From: Priapulus caudatus
Lineage: Eukaryota; Priapulida; Priapulimorpha; Priapulimorphida; Priapulidae
Assembly: GCF_000485595.1 (NCBI RefSeq)
Contig: NW_014577601.1
Span: 172,538-207,044 of the forward strand
DNA length: 34,507 nt
Direction of reading: 5' to 3'
A program made the translations under genes and the position numbers. The notes below the pieces were generated by a model. That model saw only the letters and a program-made list of their open reading frames with translations, had not been told where the DNA came from and did no database searches. The number at the start of each line of letters is the position of its first letter. Position 1 is the stretch's first letter. Positions 1 through 8,866 of this stretch are shown here, in pieces.

Positions 1-380
1 GTGTCGTGCGATCGTGTCGTGCAACGTGTGTGCGTGAGCGCGTGTGTGCAACGTGTGTGCGTGAGCGCGTGTGTGCGATGTGTGTGCGTGAGCGCGTGTG
101 TGCGTGAGTGCGTGTGTGCGATGTGTGCGTGAGCGCGTGTGTGCGTGAGTGCGTGTGTGCGACGTGTGTGCGTGCGTATACGCGTGTCGGTGATACATGT
201 TCTTGTGTTGCACGTGGGCGTTGTAAACACGCGCGCGCGCGCTTGTGTGTGAGTGTGTGTGAGTGTGTGCGTGCGTGCGCGTGCGTGCGCCCGTTCATGC
301 GTTCCTTCGTGCGTGTGTGCGCGCGTGTGCCCGTGTGTGTGCGTGTGCATTGCATTTGTCCGTGTGAGAGTGCATGTGGC
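1..380. repeat. GT-rich low-complexity tract (alternating purine-pyrimidine)
   Basis: Degenerate GTGTGCGTGAGCGC-type repeats run from the window edge to about 380. The alternating purine-pyrimidine pattern could favour Z-DNA. Open frames through it have only Cys/Val/Arg/Ala composition and are repeat artefacts. It is cut by the window start. Confidence 0.85.
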
Positions 381-1780
381 AATTCGTGTATGTATATTTG
401 TACATTATAAAATTATCTCCGGTGACCATATATATAATATACATCCATGGGTGGTTTTATTCTACGGTTTCATATATGACCGGACGAGTAGATGAGTGCA
501 CATATAAATAATAACGATAGGTAACGGTTTATAAGCAACCGGTTTTTGGCGAGCGGGAACATTAACACAACTGACCGGTTGCGGAAACGATTAGACTGGC
601 ATGCAGTCTTCGCGTACTAAGATTAATTCTCATGTAATAGCACAATGTAGAGTGTCGGGGAACCCGTCTATAGCGCTGGTATCAACATGGCAACCTCAAT
701 CATCGAAGACCTGTTCCACTAATGGTCTACAGCTGGACCACTAATACAGTGTTATAGTCACACTCACAGTCACGCTGGCTGTTTTAATAATAAAATGATT
801 GTAAATAAACAAACCTCTCAATACAACAATACACAATATATACACAATATAAACAATACACAATACCCTCAGAAAGCATCTCGGAGCATTCGTGAGATCA
901 ACAATTTTCCCGCGAAACCACTATCGACATCATGCTTTTAAGGGCTAGTTGAAAACCAGAAGGGCTAGTACAAACCTTACCTTACTAGCCCTTTGGGCTA
1001 ACTTGCATATTGTCCTTATTTCTACCCCTGAAATTTATCCCATCATCAATATTCAACAATGGTGCTAGTATAAGCTAGTAACAATGGAGTAGACAGAACC
1101 TTCAGAGAAACCACTGTGGTCCAGTTGTTATAGTGCATCTACTCTTCACTGTGAGTAAAAGTTCCAATCAGTTTAGAGAAATTTTTCAACGTGTAGAAAC
1201 CTGGCCCTCAACATAGTGAACTTGGAATCCCTCGTAGCACAGATGACACTATTTACCTGGATCATTGGATGCCACTTAATTGTCCCCGTAAAGACAAGTG
1301 GCTATATATAGGGGTTAGGAAGCTATAATTAAAGCTTATATAAAACCCTTGTTACGCAGAAACATATCGAGATGGCGTTTCTAAAAGGCTTACTGCTTCA
1401 GTGGACCCTACGCCCTTATCAGTCTACGACTCGGTCTAGATCCGGATCTTGGTCACAATTTTTTAACACTCCTCTCTGTCTCTCTTTCTCTCTCTCTCTT
1501 CATCGTGTCATTTTAGCTCGGCTCATGTAATTCTTTGCTCCCGCTACAGAAAGGTTCACTACTGTAGCACGTGGGGTGGGAGTGAAGGGTTGTATGGGTA
1601 GAGGTATAGTGTACAAGTTCAATTTGTACAAACAGAGATTGAGCCAGATTAGACGTCCGCAAATACTTCTTTAGTCACCGAGTAGATCGGCCTATGGAAT
1701 AGTCTCAAGCTTTTCTGGAGTGGGGTGGGTGGGGCTGAACTGGACACCCTCCCAAAAATCAATGTAAAGTAAAATTATGT

Positions 1781-1802
1781 GCGCTTCACGAGCGTGAAGC
1801 GC
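1781..1802. repeat. Short hairpin, 10-bp arms
   Basis: The arm GCGCTTCACG and its exact complement CGTGAAGCGC are separated by 2 nt. No poly-U run follows and no gene is nearby, so no function is proposed. Confidence 0.7.
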
Positions 1803-1930
1803 AAAGTCCCTTACGACCAGGGTCCAGGGCCCTGGAAGCTCAGAGGTTCTAGATGCTCTCTGGTGCAATCTGAGCCTTATTTTGGAGCCGGTATACCGGA
1901 ACGTACCCTGGTAACTATCTAGCTTATATG

Positions 1931-1989
1931 GTTAGGGTAATTAGTGTTAGGGTTAGGGTTAGAGTTAGGGTTATGGTTGAGATTAGGGA
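1931..1989 (+). repeat. Degenerate interstitial telomere-like repeat
   Basis: Several TTAGGG units occur in direct orientation with point changes (variants such as TTAGAG and TTATGG). This matches the canonical metazoan telomere unit. The tract is too short and degraded to be a chromosome end. Confidence 0.7.
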
Positions 1990-2313
1990 GTAGGCATAGG
2001 CAACTCCCTAGACTCGTTAGTGGGGTAGGCGAGGTACGGTCCAGCATATTAGATAGTAGTATTTAGTATGAACTATGAACATGAAGCTGATATATTTAAA
2101 AGTCTAAAATGATGAACTATAAAATAAGGAGTTTTCAGCCATGAAAAGTGGCCCCCCCCCCACTTTTTTGACTGGGGGGCTAAAGCCCCCCCCCCCACCG
2201 ATTCCTACGCCCTTGGAGTCTGACCACAGCTGACCTAGCCCTAGGGCTCGTGTGTCGTGTGTAGGCCTAATGCCAACACACATGCACATCACTACACTAT
2301 TGCTATTAATATA

Positions 2314-2367
2314 GTATTATCAGGAGTAAGATAATATAGATCTATATTATCTTACTCCTGGTATTAT
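2314..2367. mobile_element. Perfect 40-bp palindrome flanked by 7-bp direct repeats
   Basis: Positions 2321-2360 form a perfect palindrome: arm CAGGAGTAAGATAATATAGA and its exact complement, with no spacer. The 7-bp direct repeat GTATTAT abuts both ends (2314-2320 and 2361-2367), as expected for a target-site duplication of a minimal foldback insertion. A random cruciform-forming sequence is the alternative. Confidence 0.55.
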
Positions 2368-2793
2368 TATACTTATATTCACTAAAATTTAAAAACTAGT
2401 GACGCGTCGGTGCATGAGTGAACCAGGCCTAAAATAAGGATATGAGCGATTTATTAACGATCACGCACACGCACCAGCAAATACGTGAACGTAGTACGTA
2501 CGTGGGTGCGCGTGTGTCTGCTCAGTCTCATGCACGTACCATATCAAACACACAACTTCACAAGTGAAGTGTCACCTACCCACCTGTTTTGCTTCAGACC
2601 ATTCTTTCATTTGGTTCGTTGCCCTGTCCCTTCCAGCCATCTTGATCTAGTTTGAGTTCTTGCGAGCAACTTCCAAACACGACAATCCGTCGAGAGAGAA
2701 AGCGAGCGAGAGAGTGCGTCGACAACAATCTAGCTCGTCGACAGAGGAGAAACGCGACATCAAAATGTTTACCTTTGACCCCATGCCGCCGCG

Positions 2794-2895
2794 TGACACC
2801 TAGACTGGTACTTGCTCCCAGTACTCTTACTCGAGTTGCTCGAGTAATTGAGGTGGGAGCGAGCAAAGGGAGCGAGTACCAGTCTACCTGACACC
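2794..2895. mobile_element. Small foldback element upstream of AP4S1
   Basis: Terminal arms at 2801-2819 and 2868-2886 are inverted complements with one mismatch in 19 (TAGACTGGTACTTGCTCCC against its complement with C for T). A second inner inverted repeat, ACTCGAG/CTCGAGT, lies at 2829-2845. The direct repeat TGACACC flanks it at 2794-2800 and 2889-2895, which would be a 7- or 8-bp target duplication. It lies about 130 bp before the AP4S1 start codon, in the likely promoter or leader. Confidence 0.6.
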
Positions 2896-2903
2896 TACCA
2901 CGA

Positions 2904-2911
2904 CGACGTCA
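2904..2911. promoter_or_regulatory. Near-consensus CRE/ATF-like site upstream of AP4S1
   Basis: CGACGTCA is one mismatch from the palindromic CRE TGACGTCA. It lies 113 nt upstream of the AP4S1 ATG. It is a candidate only; single 8-mers are weak evidence. Confidence 0.25.
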
Positions 2912-3000
2912 CAGTTTAACCACGCCCTTGGGTCACGCCTCCATTTAAACAAGTGCACATGTCTTGGTGCATGTGTATGTTTTTTGACATGTTTTGAACG

Positions 3001-3006
3001 ATGTGA
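3001..3006 (+). promoter_or_regulatory. Possible start-stop uORF in AP4S1 leader
   Basis: ATGTGA is a start codon followed directly by a stop, 17 nt before the AP4S1 ATG. If transcription starts upstream, this minimal uORF could slow initiation at AP4S1. The transcription start is unknown. Confidence 0.3.
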
Positions 3007-3023
3007 AATTCTGCGATTCTGAA

Positions 3024-6000
3024 ATGCTGAAATTTTTGCTGATCGTTAACAAACAAGGACATTTACGACTATCTAAATTCTGGTGTCACGACAAGACAGT
3101 GAATAAAACGGTGTTAGCGTCAGACGTAATTAGGAACTGTCTTTGTAGGGATGAAAAGCAGGTATGTTACGTATGTACAGCTGAGCAGATGTAAACCCTT
3201 TCGGATTTCCTGCATCGGGAGCGAAGCCGAAGGGCCTAAAAACACTGCCACTGGTGGAGCTAGTACATTATATACAATGTAACCCCAATACAAAATAGGG
3301 TAACCATGCACCCAACCCAAACACGTACGGTCCATCCACACAGGTTATTAATGAATCACATTGTATACCATACGTACTCTACACTGAAGTTTAGTGTACT
3401 ATATTACGGGATGGGGTACCATACATACAACACGCTCACAATAAACTGAATCACCATGGTACAACTACGTATAGCTCTAGTACTATAGCGCTCGATCCTG
3501 CGGTGGAGCGGAGGCCTATAGCCTATAGTACTAGAGCTAAACTGCGTAATGCTAAATCTAATGTGTAATGGTGGCTGGTCGCTCTCCGGTGGCTGTGCTT
3601 CATCGACCTAGCTGCAGGCTCCAAACTTCAGCATTGATGACAATTTTTTGCCCTTTTAGTTTTAATTACTTTGTGTCGTGACTTAATTGCATGTCTGACT
3701 GCTTTCATCTTATAGCATGAAGATTAAATTCATTTCTTGCTTACAGAAAGAGGTGGTGGTTAAAGAATCACCCCACCACTATGGAACTGATTTCTAAAGC
3801 AGGCATTGACTGAAGTAAATCGGGATATATATAATAAAGTGTCTTGCATAGTTATGCACCAGTCAATTGAAATCCCGGCCCCTCCGACACCCGCGACAGG
3901 GCGGGGAATTAATGCTGCCACAGCCGGCATTTAACACGCATTTAATGACATAGCAGCCCAGGGTGGTCGGGAAATTAACAAGACGTTTTACCAGCGGGGC
4001 CATTTAGCCATGATTTAACAATAAACAGCTCACACCGGAAGTGTGGAACTCGGCGTTACAAAGTCTGCAGTAGTTTACCAATTGATACGTTTATTTGAAA
4101 AAGGTGTCACATGACAGAAATTCACATAAATAAATACTTGGACTAACACTTTACAAACCAGAATTTAGTTTTGTTTGGAATCGGAGAAATGATCCCCGGT
4201 TATAGGGGCTTTTAACAGACTACCTGCCCCTATGGGCGAGGAAATTGCTGTTTTTAACACTAATGAAGTGTTAAATTCCCTGCCTTTTCCGGGGGTTGGG
4301 GACCGGGGTTTCAATTGACTGGTGTCATGGTATTCATTATATGGTTAAAACAGTTAGTGATGGAGGTAAGACTCAAATTCTAAATGCTACTGCCTGAGGT
4401 TTTGACGAGACTGGGCTAACATTGATAAAATAATATAACCCAACAGAGTAGCCCAACCTACTGTGTGTTAGGTTAAATTATCTAGGGCTAAATAAGTGCA
4501 TCATGCTAGGGCACCACTTCACTGACTACCCACCACTTTCTTAAAATTGATGTAATCTGTAGATTGATTTTAGTTTTTCTCTGAGAAATAATACTAAAAA
4601 CCTGAAGGATTATAGGAAACGGTTCTGAATGACTTCAAACTATATGTCAGATAACTGTAGGATAGATTTGGAATGTCTGAATTTCACACACATCTTCTTG
4701 TAGCATAGCTTATAAAACTGAATTGAGTGAATTTGCACATGCATGCGTCTATACCTACTAGCGCCACCTATTTAACACAGCTTAATTTGTCCTAATTCTA
4801 TTTACATTCATTTCATTGCCTAAGGCAATGATGGCTCTACTAGCTAAAGCTATCCAATAGTCACTATAAAGCTCAGCAGTGTCAGCCCTGGCATATAGAA
4901 GATCAGACTGATTAGTCACTTTATACAATTTTACATAAGCAATAATAATGTTCATCTCTTGCTTTCAGTGCTCCTTTCTGGATTACAAGGACTTCAAGAT
5001 CATCTACAGACGATATGCTACTCTATATTTCCTAATAGGTGCCGACAAAGACGAGGTAATTAGGCAGTCATGCAAATTAACACATGCACCTTTTAGCCCT
5101 GTTCCAGAGGGTTATTGCCAAAACCTGTGCCAAACATACGATGCGTGCAGTGTCAATATTCCTGTAATTATCATATATCAAAGGATTTCTGTCAAAACAT
5201 GTAGTGGGTATACAGGCACGGTTCTTTCTGTGGCCATAATTCTCGTCTTGTGTCAGAAAGTTGCTCTCAGGGCATGTAGCAGGCATGCGGTACACCGTTG
5301 ATGTTTTTGTAACTGAATACACTCGAGTAGTTACCACTGGGCAGCCTGCTCCCCTGATTTTCTGCTAAATTTAAATGGCCTGAATGTTCAGCTGCAGTAG
5401 TAGTAGTACTCAATCCAGATGCCACTCTCTGTGTCACATATGCAGTGGTGGAAAAGGGCGAGGCAAGGTCGGTTCTTAGTTTTAACATAGTCTTTATATA
5501 TGCATATAACTTTTTATGGATATCATCTATATTGGGTGCCGTGGTGGCAGATGGTACATGGTGTGTCATGTTTCAGTTGTGAGTTCTAAGTTTGTGAGCT
5601 CTAATTTGTATGCATTGGTGGATATTTTTAGAATGAGCTAGCAGTTTATGAATTCATACATAACTTTGTGGAGGTCCTGAACAAGTATTTCAAAAAAGTG
5701 GTGAGTATTATCTTTTTTACTTGACTACTTGACTGCAGAGTGAGTAATAAACGAGTGTCTTTATTTTCATATGCACCCCTACTATGTATTTTTAGCTACT
5801 GTAAGTTGCCTACATAATTATTTTAGCCAAGAAATGTAGAAACGTAGTTATGATAATATAACAAGCTATTAGCTGTCAACCAGTTTTAGTATAATAGAGA
5901 CAAAATGAGCAAAGCATGAGCTAAACTCAGGCAGACACTTTCTATGATACAAATAATTGAATAGAATAATTTGTAAAAATGCTCACCTAATGCCATAATA

Positions 6001-6947
6001 CACTTACGAAATATGTGTTTCTATTTCTTACAGTGTGAGCTGGATGTATCCTTTTTCGTGCAATTTTACATAAACTTGCAACCTTGCCATGAAAATAGCA
6101 AGGCAGCTTCATGAAGTTCATTATGTCCTACATTCAGATGTAGTATAGACGTTAGTAAGGGCTTGTTCTATCTATGATGTGGTAATAGTGGTCTAGCAGG
6201 TGTCACAATAAAATCTCTGATTGGGTTGTCTAATAAAATCCCACCCTGTAATCTGATAGTACTAATATATAGTCGACAAAGAACTCCATGATCCATCGTC
6301 AGTAAAGTAATCCTCGTCACTGGCAATCATCGCCAGTCAGCTTCCTTGTGGAGGCAGCACCATCTGTTGATACTTGTAGATGTAAGGTAATAGCTTGCTA
6401 GGCTAGCACGCGATGAATTCCCATAACCCAAAGCAGAAACTGGTAGCCTGGGCAACAGAGATAGTGCTGTTTCCGGACTAGAGCCAAGATTGACTCCAAA
6501 CTATAGTAGTATTATAGCTACTATAGTACGAAACTATCCTGTACTATAGCGTGATCTACATATACTCTCTTACAGCCCCAAGAGCCAACGCTCGCTATAA
6601 TTCTCTCCTGCGTGACTGACCACTTGCGAAGAGACAAGAGATTTCAGTTTTAAAATATTTTTCCGATTTTTTTTTCTGTAATTTTTAATTTTTTGTTTCG
6701 TTTAATTTTTCGTTCTTATTCGATTCCTTCTCACGATTTCTCTTCAATATTTAAACTCTTCAATCTTTCACCTCTGCGACATTCTGCACCGTTCCTTGAC
6801 TCCGAGCGTGCGCAGGTCATGTACGGCCTGGAGCGCGTGCACCTCATCCTTGACGAGATGGTGTCCGACGGAGAAGCGATCGAGATGAATCAGAGCTTCG
6901 CTCTCGCTCCCGTCCAAGTCCTCGACGCGTTCGGACACCGCCGCTGA
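3024..6947 (+). CDS. AP4S1: AP-4 complex subunit sigma-1 (five coding exons)
   Basis: Small (sigma) subunit of the AP-4 adaptor heterotetramer, which sorts cargo at the trans-Golgi network without clathrin. Coding exons: 3024-3161, 4969-5055, 5632-5700, 6034-6045 and 6816-6947. All join at phase 0 with AG/GT borders and give 145 aa, close to the usual 144. The start MLKFLLIVNKQG, then CSFLDYKDFKIIYRRYATLY, NELAVYEFIHNFVEVLNKYF, CELD and VMYGLERVHLILDEMV match AP4S1 rather than AP-1, AP-2 or AP-3 sigma (note HLILDEMV and the APVQVLD tail). The whole protein is one longin-type fold. ATG 3024 has G at -3. Exon 4 is only 12 nt and the following intron is U12-type. No AATAAA lies between the stop and the PIGB start 155 nt downstream. 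I know of no closer alternative family. Confidence 0.95.
3463..3548. mobile_element. 68-bp foldback element with 9-bp target duplication (copy 1)
   Basis: Perfect 17-bp terminal inverted repeats TAGCTCTAGTACTATAG (3472-3488) and its complement (3523-3539) surround a short GC-rich core. Flanks AACTACGTA (3463-3471) and AACTGCGTA (3540-3548) match at 8 of 9 positions. It sits in AP4S1 intron 1. A much larger relative lies at 24626-24939. A 9-bp duplication suits Mutator-like elements; no transposase is present. Confidence 0.75.
3857..4324. mobile_element. 468-bp non-autonomous DNA transposon (MITE-like) in AP4S1 intron 1
   Basis: Terminal inverted repeats of about 27-30 bp: the left end begins CACCAGTCAATTGAAATCCC, and the right end reads the complement of CACCAGTCAATTGAAACCCC. 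The interior has no coding frame and contains CCCC/GGGG and TTTAAC-rich blocks. A clear target-site duplication was not identified, so superfamily is not assigned. Confidence 0.8.
6046..6815 (+). other. AP4S1: U12-type (minor spliceosome) intron of AP4S1
   Basis: The donor is GTATCCTTT, an exact U12-class 5' splice site. TTCCTTGAC at 6792-6800 fits the U12 branch-point consensus TTCCTTRAC, with the branch A at 6799, 17 nt before exon 5. The acceptor is GCGCAG at 6815. The intron is 770 nt, phase 0, and follows the 12-nt exon. The other AP4S1 and NVL donors in the window are U2-like. Confidence 0.9.
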
Positions 6948-7102
6948 CCGCGCTGGAGAAACGAAGCCTCGAAAAATCCCGTGAAGGTCGACCCGTGGCG
7001 TCAGCGAGTCGTCGGAGGTTCGGCAGCGTGCGGGGAGGGGTCGAGTCGCAATCGGGGGGTCTGTGCGAGGTGCCGTCTCAGATACGTAGGCAAGCGGCGA
7101 CG

Positions 7103-8866
7103 ATGCCCTCTGGCGGTCGGACGGCGCGGCGGGAGCGGAGCACGAGTCCGAAGACGAGGTACACGCGAACGAACATGGCGACGACGACGACGACGACGAC
7201 GGAGACGCGACACCGCGCCGTTGCGACACGGGACAGGGACGGCGGCCGACGCCCGGCCTCCCCCGCGGACGGAGCACGGAACGCGAGGCACGCGAGGAAA
7301 GCGGACGCCGCGAGCAGCGGCAAGCGCTGGGGGGCGTCGGGGTCGGACGGGGCGACGCTGTGCGCGCTCGTGATCTTCCGCGTCGTCTCGGCGTTCGTCG
7401 TGCGCACGTCGTTCGTGCCGGACGAGTACTGGCAGTCGCTCGAGGTCGCCCACCGCGTCGCGTTCGGCTACGGGCACCTGACGTGGGAGTGGCGCGAGGC
7501 GATCCGCGGCGCCCTCTACCCAGGCGCGATCGCCGCCGTCTACCGGCTGCTCTCACTCGTCGGCGCCGACAGCCGCGCGGCGCTCGTGCTGCTGCCGCGC
7601 GTCCTGCAGGGGGCGCTGAGCGCGTACGGCGACTACCACGTGCTGGTGCTCGCACGGCGGCTGTTCGGCGACGGCGCGGGACGCTGGGCGCTCGCCGCGC
7701 ACTGCGCGTCCTGGTTCGGCTTCTACGCGGCGCCGCGCACGCTCACGAACACGGCCGAGGCGGCGCTGACCGCCGTCGCCCTTGCACGCTTTCCGTGGCC
7801 CGCCGCGTGCCTCCACCGCGACGGCCGCCGCGAGGGGGCGCCGCCGCCGCCGCCGCACGAGTTTGCGTACCTGCGCGCGGCGGCGCTGGCGTGCCTCGTG
7901 CGGCCGACGGCGGCAGTGACGTGGGCGCCGCTGTGCGCGTGGCACGCGTGGTCGTCGCGCGGGCGCGTTCGCGCGATGCTGCGCGGGTTCGCGCCCGTCG
8001 CCGCGGCGGCGCTGGTCGTCGCGGCAACGACCGACCGCCTCGTCTACGGCCGCTGGACGTCGTCGCATTACAACTTCCTGCACTTCAACGTGCTGAGGGA
8101 CCTCGGCGCGACGTACGGCACGCACCCGTGGCATTGGTACGTGACGCAGGGGCTCCCCGCGGTCGCGCCCGCGCACATCGTGCCCGCGTGCGTCGGCGCG
8201 GCGCGCTCCCACAACGCGCTGCCCGCGCTGCTGCTCGCCTGGCACGTCGCAGCGCTCAGCATCCCCGCGCACAAGGAGTTCCGCTTCCTGCTGCCCGTGC
8301 TGCCGCTCGTCTCCGTCTACGTCGGCCACCTGCTGGACTCGCTCGCGACGCCGGCGACCCCTGGCGGCGGCCGCCGGAAGCTCGCCGTCTCGCTGCTGCT
8401 CGGCTGGCTGATCGTTGCCGACGCGCCGCTCGCGCTCTACACGTCCGTCGTGCACCAGCAGGGGGCGCTGGCCATCATGGAGCACGTCGCGAGCGTCGCC
8501 GGCGGCCGGCAGGGGGCGCCGCCGGCGAGCGTGCTCTTCCTCATGCCGTGTCACTCGACGCCGTTCTACAGCCACGTGCACGCGAACGCGACGATGCGCT
8601 TCCTGACGTGCGAGCCGAACCTAGAGGGCGCCGCCGACTACGAGGACGAGGCGGACCGCTTCTACCGCGCGCCGCTGCTGTGGCTCGGTCGTCACGCGAG
8701 CCCGCCGCGGCCGCTGCCGACGCACGTCGTCATGTTCGACGCACTCGCGCCGAGGGTCGAGGTGTGGCTGGGCAAGTACGGGTTCGCGGAGTGCGCGCGC
8801 GTTTTTCACACGCACTTCCCCGACGGACGGGTCGGCTCGCAGATTCACATGTACTGTAGGAGGTAG
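7103..8866 (+). CDS. PIGB: GPI mannosyltransferase 3 (PIG-B), intronless
   Basis: ER multipass enzyme of the GT22/ALG9 family that adds the third mannose to the GPI-anchor precursor from dolichol-phosphate-mannose. ATG 7103 (A at -3) gives 587 aa; human PIGB is about 554. ATG 7174 (AACATGG, 563 aa) is an alternative, since residues 1-80 are low-complexity Arg/Thr/Ser. Family signatures: FVPDEYWQS at 104-112 (acidic GT-C luminal motif), FGYGHLTWEW, RTLTNT, RPTA, HPWHWY, HKEFRF at 390-395, MPCHSTPFYSHVH from 481, and a C-terminal HTHFPDGRVGSQIHMYC. Hydrophobic segments recur throughout. The frame is open with no intron, strongly GC- and CpG-rich, next to two intron-rich genes. The coding 3' end recurs in tandem downstream. 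ATTAAA at 9751 and 9977 are candidate poly(A) signals. Confidence 0.96.
   Translation: MPSGGRTARRERSTSPKTRYTRTNMATTTTTTTETRHRAVATRDRDGGRRPASPADGARNARHARKADAASSGKRWGASGSDGATLCALVIFRVVSAFVVRTSFVPDEYWQSLEVAHRVAFGYGHLTWEWREAIRGALYPGAIAAVYRLLSLVGADSRAALVLLPRVLQGALSAYGDYHVLVLARRLFGDGAGRWALAAHCASWFGFYAAPRTLTNTAEAALTAVALARFPWPAACLHRDGRREGAPPPPPHEFAYLRAAALACLVRPTAAVTWAPLCAWHAWSSRGRVRAMLRGFAPVAAAALVVAATTDRLVYGRWTSSHYNFLHFNVLRDLGATYGTHPWHWYVTQGLPAVAPAHIVPACVGAARSHNALPALLLAWHVAALSIPAHKEFRFLLPVLPLVSVYVGHLLDSLATPATPGGGRRKLAVSLLLGWLIVADAPLALYTSVVHQQGALAIMEHVASVAGGRQGAPPASVLFLMPCHSTPFYSHVHANATMRFLTCEPNLEGAADYEDEADRFYRAPLLWLGRHASPPRPLPTHVVMFDALAPRVEVWLGKYGFAECARVFHTHFPDGRVGSQIHMYCRR

Larger units (their letters stand above)
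381..2280. other. Non-coding stretch, mostly unassigned
   Basis: No exon with recognisable homology or good splice context was found. It holds a CT-rich microsatellite (about 1468-1502), a 10-bp-arm hairpin (1781-1802), a telomere-like tract (1931-1989) and a C/G homopolymer-rich segment (2150-2200). The last resembles the interior of a degraded DNA transposon, since it ends in TCCTACGCC-like sequence, but it is too decayed to assign. Confidence 0.6.

Noticed and set aside
2104-2292. 62-aa open frame with GGGGGFSPPVKK
   Set aside because: It is a translation of a G/C homopolymer-rich interspersed repeat remnant.
6995-7102. N-terminal extension of PIGB to 6995 (623 aa)
   Set aside because: The codon at 6995 is GTG, not ATG. 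The first ATG in this frame is 7103, and the extra residues have no similarity to the family.
7360-8859. Large overlapping open frames on both strands of PIGB
   Set aside because: High GC suppresses stop codons. Their products are Arg/Ala-rich with no homology, whereas the PIGB frame matches the family end to end.
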